Positions 54,050-62,578 of a stretch of 64,000 nucleotides of DNA are shown one piece after another. A program made the position numbers and the translations under genes. The notes under the pieces were generated by a model. That model had not been told where the DNA came from and made no database searches. It saw only the letters and a list, made by a program, of their open reading frames with translations. This DNA is from Desulfobacterales bacterium (GTDB lineage Bacteria > Desulfobacterota > Desulfobacteria > Desulfobacterales > CAFBRK01): positions 1 through 64,000 of the forward strand of contig JAIPEL010000006.1 of NCBI GenBank assembly GCA_021737185.1, in the 5' to 3' direction. Every line of letters begins with the position of its first letter. Within the stretch, counting starts at the first letter, position 1.

Positions 54050-54790
54050 TTATCTGCCTCCCGAGCCGCCGAGGTAGACTTCGACCACCTTTGGATCCTT
54101 CAATGCCTCCTGGGTCGGGGCGTCCACCAGTTTGGCCCCCTGGTGCAGGACGATGACTTTTTCGGCCATGCCGATCACGGCCCGCATGATGTGTTCGACC
54201 ATCGCCACGATGGAAATATTCTCCTCTTCGGCAATCTGCCGGGTGAAGGCCACCATCTGGTCGATATCGCTGGGATGCATGCCGGCCATGGCTTCGTCCA
54301 TGAGAAGGAGCTTCGGCTTCATGGCCAAGGCGCGCCCGATTTCCATCAGCTTCTTTTCCACCGGCGTCAGGGTCCCGGCCGCCTTTTCGCGGTGGGCCGT
54401 CAAATCCAGTTTTTCGATGAGCTGGTCGGCCACGTCCATGGAATCGTCCACGGTAAGCTTCTTGCCCAGAGTACCGAACATGGCGCCGACGGCGATGTTC
54501 TCCCGAACGGTTGCCGAGCTGAACGGCCGGGGGATCTGGAATGTCCGGCCGATGCCCAGGGGGGCCCGCTTGTAGGGCGGCATCCGGGTGATGTCGGCCC
54601 CCTCGAAATAGATGCGCCCCTCTTCCGGGAAGAACACCCCGCTGATCAGGTTGAACAGGGTGGTCTTTCCCGACCCGTTGGGCCCGACGATGCCGACGAA
54701 CTGGCCGGCGTCGATTTCCAGACTCACATGGTCGACGGCCACCAGTCCGCCGAATCGTTTGGTTACGTTGTCAAGCTGAAGCAGGGTCAT
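54050..54790 (-). CDS. livG: ABC transporter ATPase LivG, second system
   Basis: 246 residues. Walker A GPNGSGKTT, GRTFQIPRPFSSATVRENI, signature region LTPVEKKLMEIGRALAM, Walker B LLLMDEAMAGMHPSD, H-loop IVAMVEHIMRAVIG. The signature LTPVEKKLME is a divergent form common in this LivG subgroup. The Walker B Glu is present. It starts 18 nt after the livM stop and is followed by livF. Forms the cytoplasmic ATPase pair with LivF. Confidence 0.92.
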   Translation of the reverse strand: MTLLQLDNVTKRFGGLVAVDHVSLEIDAGQFVGIVGPNGSGKTTLFNLISGVFFPEEGRIYFEGADITRMPPYKRAPLGIGRTFQIPRPFSSATVRENIAVGAMFGTLGKKLTVDDSMDVADQLIEKLDLTAHREKAAGTLTPVEKKLMEIGRALAMKPKLLLMDEAMAGMHPSDIDQMVAFTRQIAEEENISIVAMVEHIMRAVIGMAEKVIVLHQGAKLVDAPTQEALKDPKVVEVYLGGSGGR

Positions 54791-54808
54791 TTGAGCCCAC
54801 CCAATCTA

Positions 54809-55810
54809 CTATACGATAAACCGGCCTGCGGCCGTGTTCCGGGTTTTTGCCTTGAGCATGCCGACGACGCCTTCGGGAAACACCACGATGATGACGATGA
54901 TGATCGGGGCAAAGATCAGCAGTTGGAACCCGGGAATGAAGATCGACAGGTAGTACTTGGAGATGCCGTAGATGAGCCCGCCGACCAGGGGGCCCAGCAG
55001 GGTCCCGGCCCCGCCGAGCAGCACGATGATGATCGCCTCGATCGTGTAATGAATCTCGAACACTTCGGGCGGAAATACATAAGGGGTTTTCAATGCCCAC
55101 GAGGACGCCCCCACCAGCCCGGCGAAGCTGGCGCTGGTGATAAAGGCGATGATCTTGAACTTGGTGACGTTGATGCCCATGACCTTGGCGGCATCCTCGT
55201 CTTCTCTCAGTGCGGTCAGGGCGTATCCGATCTTGCTGCGCATGTAGATAAGGGTCACCAGCGCCGCCGCGACGGCGATGATCAGCACGAAGAGGTCGGC
55301 CCAGAAAGTGGCCAGGGCGCTGGCCGCCTCCCGGCCCAGGATCTGGTTGAGCTGGGCCGTGAAGATGATCCCTTCCGAGCCGTTCCATATCCGGGCCCCC
55401 TCGATCAGGAAGCGGAACCCCTCGTTGACGCCGATTGTGGCGATGGCGAAATAGGCCCCGCGCAGACGCAGCGCCACGGCGCCCACCGCAATGGAGAGCA
55501 TCGTCGACATGAGCACGGCCAGGACAAAGCCGATCACGATGATGCCGGCGCCGAGGCCCTCGATGTGGGCCAGGCGGCTGATGGCCAGCGCCATGCCGTA
55601 TGTCCCTACCCCCATGAACGCCACATAGCCGAAATCGACGTATCCGGTCATGCCGAGAAAGATGTTGAACGCCTGGCCAAGGGCGCAATAAAACAGGAGC
55701 ATGGCGACTAGCTGCCACATGCCGGACATGTTTCTTCCGATCAGAAAGAGGGCGGCGTACGCCGCCAGGACCGGCAGCATCGGGTAGTATTTGGTCACTT
55801 GATTTTTCAT
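54809..55810 (-). CDS. livM: ABC transporter permease LivM, second system
   Basis: 333 residues with about ten membrane helices. Conserved segments: ALGQAFNIFLGMTGYVDFGY (about 42-61), YFAIATIGVNEGFRFLIEGA, the coupling loop IGYALTALREDEDAAKVMGI (about 210-230) and ALKTPYVFPPEVFEIHYTIE. Overlaps livH by ATGA (55807-55810). It lacks the long N-terminal extension of the first LivM. Inner-membrane channel subunit with LivH. Confidence 0.92.
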   Translation of the reverse strand: MKNQVTKYYPMLPVLAAYAALFLIGRNMSGMWQLVAMLLFYCALGQAFNIFLGMTGYVDFGYVAFMGVGTYGMALAISRLAHIEGLGAGIIVIGFVLAVLMSTMLSIAVGAVALRLRGAYFAIATIGVNEGFRFLIEGARIWNGSEGIIFTAQLNQILGREAASALATFWADLFVLIIAVAAALVTLIYMRSKIGYALTALREDEDAAKVMGINVTKFKIIAFITSASFAGLVGASSWALKTPYVFPPEVFEIHYTIEAIIIVLLGGAGTLLGPLVGGLIYGISKYYLSIFIPGFQLLIFAPIIIVIIVVFPEGVVGMLKAKTRNTAAGRFIV

Positions 55811-56694
55811 TTTCGCGTCAACAACCCGGTGGGTCGGATCAGTAAAATGATCAGCAGAATCAAGAAGGAAAGAAACCGCGTAAGGGCGAAGGGCTCCACT
55901 CCCGGCAGCAATGCGAACAGGGTATAGGATCCGTTTTCGATCAGGCCGAATACCAGGCCGCCGAAAAAGGCGCCATAGGGCGACGACAGGCCCCCGAGCA
56001 CGGCAATGACAAAGGCCTTGAGGGTGTACCCCCCGCCCATGTACGGATTGATGCCGACCGGGATGAACATGGTCAGCAGCACGCCGCTGGTCACCGTCAA
56101 TCCGATGCCCAGGGCAAAGCTCCAGGCATAGGCGGCGCCGACGTTGACGCCGCAGACCCGGGCCCCTTCACTGTCTTCGACGACGCTGCGCATGGCGGAC
56201 CCCGCCCGGGTCCGGTTGAACCAGATATACAGGAGCACGGCGATGCCCACGCTCCCCAGGCTCGCCAGAAGCTTGGACACCGGCAGAACCGTGAGCCCCA
56301 GGTCGATTTTGCCCACTGTCCAGTTGTAGCCCCGGAACTCGGAGCCGAAGATCAGCTTGACCACTTCCTGGAGCAGGACACCGATGGAAAAGGTGGCAAG
56401 GAGCGTGGCCAGCTCCGGGGCTTTGATCAGCCGCTGGATGACGGTGTAGTAAAAGAAGAGGCCCAGCCCGAGTCCGATGACGAAAGCCACCGGAATGGCG
56501 AAAATCGGGTTGACGCCCAGGGCGGAGAACAACCAGAAGGTGATGAATGCGCCGACCATGACAAAGGCGCCGTGGCCGACGTTCACGACCTTGAGAACAC
56601 CGAAGATCAGGCTGAGGCCCATGGTGGCCATTCCGTAGACGGCCCCCAGCACCAGGCCCTGGAACAGATTTCCAGTCAGCTGTTCGAATACCAT
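55807..56694 (-). CDS. livH: ABC transporter permease LivH, second system
   Basis: 295 residues with about eight membrane helices. LFQGLVLGAVYGMATMGLSL, VVNVGHGAFVMVGAFITFWL, coupling loop RAGSAMRSVVEDSEGARVCG (about 165-185), and AFVIAVLGGLSSPYGAFFGG identify LivH. The start at 56694 lacks a strong ribosome site. A perfect 12-bp stem-loop lies between it and livK. Overlaps livM by 4 nt. Confidence 0.92.
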   Translation of the reverse strand: MVFEQLTGNLFQGLVLGAVYGMATMGLSLIFGVLKVVNVGHGAFVMVGAFITFWLFSALGVNPIFAIPVAFVIGLGLGLFFYYTVIQRLIKAPELATLLATFSIGVLLQEVVKLIFGSEFRGYNWTVGKIDLGLTVLPVSKLLASLGSVGIAVLLYIWFNRTRAGSAMRSVVEDSEGARVCGVNVGAAYAWSFALGIGLTVTSGVLLTMFIPVGINPYMGGGYTLKAFVIAVLGGLSSPYGAFFGGLVFGLIENGSYTLFALLPGVEPFALTRFLSFLILLIILLIRPTGLLTRK

Positions 56695-56782
56695 GCGCGA
56701 CTCGCTTTTTGCGGAAACGGCGGGCGACGGGTAAGCCCCGCGAACAGGGTGCCGTCGTTCAGGGCTGAAATCGCCCGTAGGG

Positions 56783-56814
56783 GATAAGCGGCGGGGTCAT
56801 TTCCGCCGCTTATC
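56783..56814 (-). terminator. livK-livH intercistronic stem-loop, second system
   Basis: GATAAGCGGCGG and CCGCCGCTTATC form a perfect 12-bp stem with an 8-nt loop, 26 nt after the livK stop. There is no T-run on the minus strand, so partial termination or protection of the livK 3' end is more likely than complete termination. It corresponds in position to the stem at 20276-20313 in the first operon. Confidence 0.6.
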
Positions 56815-56840
56815 GCGGTCTTTTCCGCAGCATCGGGTGG

Positions 56841-58112
56841 TTACGGAACGGCGACCTTGCCCTTGGCCTTTTCGGCAAAGGTCGGCATCGGGTAGCATAC
56901 CTTTCCGGTCTGTGCCGATTCGGGCCACACGATGATCCTCTCTCCGTCCTGCCACTGCACGTCGACCATGGTGTGGCCAATCTGCAAGCCGCTGTCGTCG
57001 ACGTCCCATCCGCCGTAAAACGACATGAACTGCAGGTCTCCCAGCGCCTTTCGGACCTTGTCCGAAGCGACCGAACCGGCCTTTTCAACAGCCAGGGCAT
57101 AGGCCAGCACCTGGGCGCCGGCTTCGGCGGCATGATAGTCAGGGACCATGTCCTTGCCGGCGGCCTTCTTGAACAGGGCGACGAACTCGTCCTGGCTCGG
57201 GCCGATCCAGGTCGTGCCAGCGCTCTTGGCCGCCTGTTCGGAGTACTTCACCCCGTATTCCCAGTGAGAAGGTCCCATCACGCCTTCTGCCATGTATTCC
57301 AGGGCGTCGTAAAAGGCCGGCAGGGTGGCTGCCGCGATCAGGGAAAACGCGTTTGTGTCGATGTCCAGGTCGGCCATCTGGCGGTTGAACAGCTGCCCGT
57401 CTTCAAAGTGTCCGCCGCCGAGAACGAAGTCGGGCCTGGAAGCCTTCATGGCCGACAGCAGCGGGGTCATGTCTGTCACCCCCTTGGGGTAGGTTCTCTT
57501 GAAGACGATCTCGAATCCGAGCTCTTTGGCATGTTCTTCAGCGCCTTCCATGACCATCTTGGCAAACTCGGAATCCTCGTAAGCCAGGGCCACCCGTTTG
57601 GCCTTGGGATCGATCTTGTGGATCATATCGAGGGTGCCGCGGTGATAGCTGGAGGCCGGGCCGATGGTCTGGACGACGTATCTGAATCCCTGCTGGAAAA
57701 TCTTGTTGTTTGCCCCGCCGTGGTCCATATAAAGCATGCCCCGGGCCTCGGTGACAGGGGCTCCTCGAAGCGTCAGGCCGGAACTATACGGGGCGAAGAC
57801 CACATCGACCTTGTCGACCGTGACCAGGCGGCCGATCAGGCTGGTGACCGACTCCTTGTTGGATTCGCAGTCATAGTAGGTGTATTTCAGCGGGACCTTT
57901 TTCCCCTTCAGGCTGACGCCGCCGTACTCGTTGTTCACCCAGTCGACGCAGGCCTTTATGCCCCCTACGGCCTGCTCGCCGGCTTTTGCGTATTTTCCGG
58001 AAAGGCAGGCCGGATGGCCGATGTCGATCGAATCGGCGGCTTGCGCCGGCGCCTGGCCCGCAACGAAGGCCAGCAGGAAAAATCCCAGTGCGATGATGGC
58101 AGTCTTTTTCAT
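56841..58112 (-). CDS. livK: Periplasmic substrate-binding protein LivK, second system
   Basis: 423 residues from the ATG at 58112 with GGAGGGAGG upstream; the 479-residue track ORF extends into the leader. Signal peptide about 1-27 (ALGFFLLAFVAGQAPAQAAD). The mature part follows the Leu/Ile/Val-binding fold, with IDIGHPACLSGKYAKAGEQA, FAPYSSGLTLRGAPVTEARG, VVQTIGPASSYHRGTLDMIH, RTYPKGVTDMTPLLSAMKAS and WIGPSQDEFVALFKKAAGKD. It is longer than the first LivK and closer in style to amide/amino-acid receptor proteins. Ligand not predictable. Confidence 0.92.
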   Translation of the reverse strand: MKKTAIIALGFFLLAFVAGQAPAQAADSIDIGHPACLSGKYAKAGEQAVGGIKACVDWVNNEYGGVSLKGKKVPLKYTYYDCESNKESVTSLIGRLVTVDKVDVVFAPYSSGLTLRGAPVTEARGMLYMDHGGANNKIFQQGFRYVVQTIGPASSYHRGTLDMIHKIDPKAKRVALAYEDSEFAKMVMEGAEEHAKELGFEIVFKRTYPKGVTDMTPLLSAMKASRPDFVLGGGHFEDGQLFNRQMADLDIDTNAFSLIAAATLPAFYDALEYMAEGVMGPSHWEYGVKYSEQAAKSAGTTWIGPSQDEFVALFKKAAGKDMVPDYHAAEAGAQVLAYALAVEKAGSVASDKVRKALGDLQFMSFYGGWDVDDSGLQIGHTMVDVQWQDGERIIVWPESAQTGKVCYPMPTFAEKAKGKVAVP

Positions 58113-58343
58113 CGGATACCTCCCTCCAACGGAAGACAAAGCCTTCCGCCATGCTGTGAGTATTCCCTGCGCGAAATCGACTGTTGACCGCCGGTCGGTA
58201 TCTGGCGAACAGCTTGGCGCACGAAGCGTCGGACGGTGATTTCGCGCAATAAAACCAACACTAATTTTTATATAAATCACATTCAGGTGTCGATCGGATA
58301 TGGGGCGATTCCTGTATTTTCCGCTACAGTATAGAGGGGATCT
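58113..58343 (-). promoter_or_regulatory. Leader region of the second liv operon
   Basis: About 230 bp. GCGCGAAATC (58169-58178) and GATTTCGCGC (58238-58247) form a perfect 10-bp inverted repeat spanning 79 nt, so the transcript leader could fold into a long stem. An AT-rich stretch (TTTATATAAAAATTAG on the minus strand, about 58261-58276) upstream of the stem is the likely promoter region. No known riboswitch was recognised. Confidence 0.45.
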
Positions 58344-58733
58344 TCACGAACCGGGCCGCAGGGCGATGCATTTGATTTCCACCGCCGCCCCCTTGGGAAG
58401 GGCCGCAACGCCGATCGCGGCCCGGGCCGGCTTGTGAGCCCCGAAATACTCGGCATAGATGCCGTTGAACTCGGCAAAGTCGCCCATGTCGGTGAGAAAC
58501 ACCTCCACGGCGGTTACGTCAGCCAGGGTGCCCCCGCCGGCTTCTACCACGGCCGTGAGATTTTCCAGGGCCTGGCGGGCCTGGGAAGCCAGGTCTTTTC
58601 CCACCAGTTCGCCGGTCTGCGGGTTCATGCCGAGCTGGCCGCTTACAAACAGCCAGGGACCGGCGGCGATCCCCTGGCTGTAAGGGCCGATGGCCGACGG
58701 TGCCTTGTCAGTGGTGATGGATTTTCGCTCCAT
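58344..58733 (-). CDS. RidA family enamine/imine deaminase
   Basis: 129 residues from the ATG at 58733 (MERKSITTDKAPSAIGPYSQ); the track start adds 76 residues from the neighbouring gene. It is the classic RidA form: APSAIGPYSQGIAAGPWLFV, SGQLGMNPQTGELV, ALENLTAVVEAGGGTLADVT, EVFLTDMGDFAEFNGIYAEY, and KPARAAIGVAALPKGAAVEI with the conserved Arg that anchors the substrate carboxylate. It hydrolyses imines/enamines formed during amino-acid oxidation or by PLP enzymes. Directly upstream of livK and near imino-acid enzymes, it probably serves the same pathway. More typical of the family than the copy at 7813. Confidence 0.9.
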   Translation of the reverse strand: MERKSITTDKAPSAIGPYSQGIAAGPWLFVSGQLGMNPQTGELVGKDLASQARQALENLTAVVEAGGGTLADVTAVEVFLTDMGDFAEFNGIYAEYFGAHKPARAAIGVAALPKGAAVEIKCIALRPGS

Positions 58734-58798
58734 GGAAGACCTTTCTGCAAAAATGGTGTTTGGTTTTTTATGTCTATAAGAGCGCGCCAGCGATTTGA

Positions 58799-59140
58799 TC
58801 AGCAGGTGAGATGAAAGCAGGCGCCGGTCTTGTGCTTCGCCGCTTGTTCGTTGTAGATTTTTGCCGCTTTGCCATTGGATGCGGCATGGAAATCGATCCC
58901 CTTTTCGGCAAGGGCCGCTGCCAGGCCCGGCTCCGGCTTCATCCTGCCAAACACCCCGCATCCGGCGACGATTACCTCCGGACCGGCGGCCACCAGGGTT
59001 TCGATGTCTTCCATGCGCAGCCGGTGTCCGGACGACCGCCGCCAGGAGTCGGCCACCCGGCCGTCGGGGAAAAGCACCAGGTCCGACTTGTAGGTTCTTC
59101 CGGAAATCGTTATGGACCCGAAGGATGTCGCGTCGATCAT
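58799..59140 (-). CDS. Mth938-like domain protein
   Basis: 113 residues. TYKSDLVLFPDGRVADSWRR, then SSGHRLRMEDIETLVAAGPE, VIVAGCGVFGRMKPEPGLAA and EKGIDFHAASNGKAAKIYNE match the Mth938-like (DUF498/NDUFAF3-related) single-domain alpha/beta fold. The biochemical role is not known in bacteria. It overlaps the upstream 144-residue gene by ATGA, so the two are translationally coupled. Ends with a Cys-rich tail (ACFHLTC). Confidence 0.75.
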   Translation of the reverse strand: MIDATSFGSITISGRTYKSDLVLFPDGRVADSWRRSSGHRLRMEDIETLVAAGPEVIVAGCGVFGRMKPEPGLAAALAEKGIDFHAASNGKAAKIYNEQAAKHKTGACFHLTC

Positions 59141-59571
59141 GGCGGCTCTCTCTCCGTTTCCCGAAGCAGGGGCAGGATCGTGCCTTTCAGCGGCGGGTTG
59201 AGAGGACGGTATTTTGGATTGAATGCCTTGTCTTCGTGCCAGGAGAATTCGACGATTTCGAAACGTTCGGGGATCAGGTGCTCGTCGTTTTCCCCGTAGC
59301 TTTTCGGCTGGTAGTATTCGATGAAGATCATGCGCGCCGGGTCGATGTCGAACCGGCGGGTCACGCTGGTGGCGATGTGGCCCGAGCAGCTTCGAATCGA
59401 CATAGGGCTGTCCGCCACATCGGAGACGACGACGATCATGGGCCGAAGATGGGCCAGGTTGGCCGCCTTCCCCTTGCGCAGGTCATAGATCCGAAGCCGG
59501 CACTTGCCGCTGCCCAGCTTCAGCTTGCCGCCCCATCCCTCCCAGGTGAATATTTCGTCATGGATCAACAT
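59137..59571 (-). CDS. Hypothetical protein coupled to the Mth938-like gene
   Basis: 144 residues with no signal peptide or membrane segment. Beta-rich throughout: FTWEGWGGKLKLGSGKCRLR, IYDLRKGKAANLAHLRPMIV, FDIDPARMIFIEYYQPKSYG, then ERFEIVEFSWHEDKAFNPKY. A Cys-His pair (RSCSGHIATSV, about 80-90) could be functional. The stop overlaps the next start (ATGA). No ribosome site stronger than AGGTGAA. I do not recognise the family. Linkage suggests it acts with the Mth938-like protein. Confidence 0.6.
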   Translation of the reverse strand: MLIHDEIFTWEGWGGKLKLGSGKCRLRIYDLRKGKAANLAHLRPMIVVVSDVADSPMSIRSCSGHIATSVTRRFDIDPARMIFIEYYQPKSYGENDEHLIPERFEIVEFSWHEDKAFNPKYRPLNPPLKGTILPLLRETEREPP

Positions 59572-59767
59572 TTGGTCGAGTGGTTGAGTGGCGGATTGGA
59601 TAAATCGTGGTCTGATTCCAGCCCCGCCTCTGGCCGGACCGATTCAAGATTCCAAATTCAAGGTTCAAGATTCACCTAAAGGAATTTTATACGAATATTT
59701 TGGCCTTTAAAGTCTGAAAAGGTCTTTTTCCCATCCAACGAATCGACCAATTATCCAATCAACTAAA
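59572..59767. repeat. Repeat-rich spacer before norD end
   Basis: About 195 bp of short repeats: GAGTGGTTGAGTGGCGGATT, then GATTCAAGATTCCAAATTCA and AAGGTTCAAGATTCACC, then CCAACGAATCGACCAATTAT with CCAATCAACT. No gene. It contains the same CAATCAACCAAT-type unit seen at 50148 and the AATTCAAG-type unit seen near 17000. Confidence 0.45.
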
Positions 59768-62458
59768 TTAACACCGAGTCAGGGAGCTGTAAACGCGCAA
59801 CAGCTTGTCGGGAAGCTCCCTGACGTCGGATATCACGTTATGATGAACCTGACCATAGAGGTCGTCCAGTTTCGGATCCGCCGGCAGGTTCACCGTAAGG
59901 GCACGGACGTAGATCTGTTTTGCCCGGGTTTCGGAGATCGCCCGGCGGGTGTCGGCGATGGCATATCCCCCCTTGTAATCCAGGTCGTTGGGAAACCCGT
60001 CTCCGATGATCAGCAGCAGGCGAACCCTGGAAGAAAGCGCTTCGAGCTGCGTTGCCGCATGACGGATGGCCGCCCCCATGCGGGTGCTTCGCTGGGGTGT
60101 CAGGGCGCCGATTCGTCCCCGAACCGAATCGTCGAGGGGCTCTTCGAAATCCTTGATTCTGAAATAGTCGACCCCGAGACGGCCGGTGCCGGAAAAGCCG
60201 GCGATGGCAAATGCGTCTCCCACAATGGACAGTGCTTCACAGAACAGCACCAGGGCTTCTTTTTCCACTTCCAGCACGGAAGCCCTCGATCCGGCCACCT
60301 GGTTGGCGGTGGATCTTGAAAGATCGACCAGCAGCAGCACCCCGATGTCCCGCTCCTGCTTGAGTCGCTTGATGTATAGGCGTTCGGAGGGGGTTTTCCC
60401 GGCCTTTCTGTCCACGGCAAAATCGATGAGTGCCCGGTGGTCGAAGGCGTCTCCTTCGATCCACTGCCGAAGAATTTTCAGCCCTTCGGGCTTGAGGGTC
60501 TCGAAGGCGGTGCGAATGCGGCTCACCAGGTGGCGCCGGCGGTTAAGAGTGTCTGCATAGAAATCGGCGGTGTCTACTCCGACCTGCCGCTCCCGCACGC
60601 GAACATGCCGCTCGAGATAATCGTCGAGGCGTGCGTCCCATTCGCGATACCAGAAAACCGGCCCCTCTGCTTCTTCGGTCAAGGGGGTCGGCGCATCGGG
60701 CGGTGCCAGCCACGGGTCGAGGTCGATGTCTTTTAAATCGACCCGACAATGGCCCGGCCCGGGATCCGGCGTCCGGATCACTTTTTCCAAGGCCTCCCGG
60801 CTCAGCGGTTCGCCCGGGTCCCGGAGAAGCCGGCGAAGATCGGATTTGTAGACCCGAAACCGGCTGCTTTTCTCGACCGCGGACTTGATCCCCATGGCCG
60901 CATTTTCCGCGGCCTGGTCGCTGAAGAAGAAAAGATCCGGCCGCAGCCTTCTGCCGAAGGGAAAGGCAAAGGGCCGATAGCCGCCGTCCCCGGCCCTGTC
61001 AAGGATCGACTGCGCCGCTTCCGGGTAGGCAAGATCGACCATCAAGGCCGCCGTCTCCACAGAGGGGTCTTTTTCGAACTCCTGTAAAAACCGCTTCACC
61101 CATCGGTCGGCAGCCTGGCCGGCGGGGTTCGCATCAGCAGGCATTCCGATCACCAGCCGAGAAAAGAGGTGAACCAATATCGGGTGGCGATCGGTTCGTT
61201 TGTTTTCCAGGGCCTCGCGGTTCTGCGGAAGCACCGTTTGATGAAGCCCGGGGTAGCGGATGGCAAAGAAGCGTTGAATGCGGCCCTGCTCGAAAATAAA
61301 AAAGAGGTCTCGGGCGAGCGCCGGGCAGGAAAACGCATTACAGAAGCGCTCCAGGTCCGAGGCGCTGCTTTCATCCGGCAGCGCCCGGCCGCAGCGTTCG
61401 CATGCCTTTTCCAGGTCGAAATCGAAGGTGCCGAACTCGTGAAGGCCCGCCTCGAGGCGGACCATCAGCCGGTAGAGCCCGACGTTGTCTGAGCGGCGCG
61501 AGTAGACGCCGATGGTTTCGGGCAGATAGATGGTGCGGCTGTCGGAAAACACGGCAAGGGTGTCCTCCGGCTCTTTGAATGCCGCCCGCGGCAGTGCGCT
61601 TAGGGGACGGACGGAAAGCGGCCGGCCTGTCCTGGCCCGCAGATAGCGGTTGAGCCCCTCCCGGATCTGAGAAAGCGCCGCGGTCACCTGAAGTTCGCTG
61701 CAGGCATCGGCGCCCAGCTTCGATTCCAGGGAAAAAAACCGCCGGCCCCGGGCCGGATTCTCCCGGAACCGGCTCCGGCCCATTTCGATGAAACGGTTCA
61801 GGGAGGCCTCGGAGAGCATCGCCAGCCCTTTTTCCATCCCCTCCAAGAACGGTTCGATCAGGGTTGGATCGATGCCGCAGGCGGTCTTCAGCGCACGGAT
61901 CTGCCAGACCCGGCGGGAAAATGAAAAGGAAAAGGGCGCCTTGGACAGAACCACCGTAAGCTGAAGGCACCGGTTGTAGGACAGATCGGCGGAAAAGGCC
62001 GCGTTCAGCAGATCGAGAAACGCGGCGGCCGCATCGGTCTGGCCGGCGTCCAGGAGGCGGGTCAGCGCCGAAAGGGGCCGGGACAGGGTGTAGGTCCCCT
62101 TTTGGGTCAGAATCCGGACGGTTTCGAGAAACTGCCCGACCAGGCCCGGCGCTTCCGATTTCATGACCGGCACCAGGGCTTGAGCCATGATTTTGCCGAA
62201 GGTCGGTCCGTGGCGCCCCGCATCCCGGACCAGTGCTCGATACCGCTTCCACACCCCGGCAGGCGCACCGGCCAGCTCTGCAAGCCCCGTTCCCACGGCC
62301 CGACCGAAGGAAGGCTCCATGGACAGCGCCCAGAGGGTGTCTTCGAGCAGTTCTGCAGTCCGATCGGCAGGCATCTTCTCTCCGGCGCGAGCCAGCCGGT
62401 CGGCCAGTTCCGGGTCGGCCTCGCCGAGCATGTCTATCGGATCGGACTTAGCATTCAT
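59768..62458 (-). CDS. norD: NorD-like von Willebrand factor A protein
   Basis: 896 residues. A long N-terminal part (about 1-660) of helical character has no recognised enzyme motif and includes a possible cysteine pair (CERCGRALPDE, about 350). The C-terminal VWA domain (about 695-896) contains the MIDAS motif VDLSRSTAN, ALTPQRSTRMGAAIRHAATQ and LLIIGDGFPNDLDY. NorD/CbbO-type proteins work with a MoxR-type ATPase (NorQ/CbbQ) to activate metalloenzymes such as nitric oxide reductase or Rubisco. The norQ gene lies immediately upstream. No nitric oxide reductase or other client is in the window. Confidence 0.85.
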   Translation of the reverse strand: MNAKSDPIDMLGEADPELADRLARAGEKMPADRTAELLEDTLWALSMEPSFGRAVGTGLAELAGAPAGVWKRYRALVRDAGRHGPTFGKIMAQALVPVMKSEAPGLVGQFLETVRILTQKGTYTLSRPLSALTRLLDAGQTDAAAAFLDLLNAAFSADLSYNRCLQLTVVLSKAPFSFSFSRRVWQIRALKTACGIDPTLIEPFLEGMEKGLAMLSEASLNRFIEMGRSRFRENPARGRRFFSLESKLGADACSELQVTAALSQIREGLNRYLRARTGRPLSVRPLSALPRAAFKEPEDTLAVFSDSRTIYLPETIGVYSRRSDNVGLYRLMVRLEAGLHEFGTFDFDLEKACERCGRALPDESSASDLERFCNAFSCPALARDLFFIFEQGRIQRFFAIRYPGLHQTVLPQNREALENKRTDRHPILVHLFSRLVIGMPADANPAGQAADRWVKRFLQEFEKDPSVETAALMVDLAYPEAAQSILDRAGDGGYRPFAFPFGRRLRPDLFFFSDQAAENAAMGIKSAVEKSSRFRVYKSDLRRLLRDPGEPLSREALEKVIRTPDPGPGHCRVDLKDIDLDPWLAPPDAPTPLTEEAEGPVFWYREWDARLDDYLERHVRVRERQVGVDTADFYADTLNRRRHLVSRIRTAFETLKPEGLKILRQWIEGDAFDHRALIDFAVDRKAGKTPSERLYIKRLKQERDIGVLLLVDLSRSTANQVAGSRASVLEVEKEALVLFCEALSIVGDAFAIAGFSGTGRLGVDYFRIKDFEEPLDDSVRGRIGALTPQRSTRMGAAIRHAATQLEALSSRVRLLLIIGDGFPNDLDYKGGYAIADTRRAISETRAKQIYVRALTVNLPADPKLDDLYGQVHHNVISDVRELPDKLLRVYSSLTRC

Positions 62459-62546
62459 TGTGTATCTTTGTTTTCGATGCTGACAGCAGCTTCTTTTGGG
62501 TTGTGAAAATGATCACCCAGGCGGCGAAGCCGTCTCTCTTGTTTTG

Positions 62547-62578
62547 AAAAATCGAAGTGCGAAGCGCTTCGATTTTTT
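62547..62578 (-). terminator. Bidirectional terminator-like hairpin after norQ
   Basis: AAAATCGAAG and CTTCGATTTTTT form a perfect stem around a 10-nt loop, with A/T runs on both sides, so it can act in either direction. It overlaps the norQ stop codon and lies 90 nt before norD. It might reduce norD expression relative to norQ or terminate norQ altogether. Confidence 0.6.

Noticed and set aside
54143-55711. 522-codon plus-strand ORF
   Set aside because: Antisense to the second livG and livM, same shadow composition.
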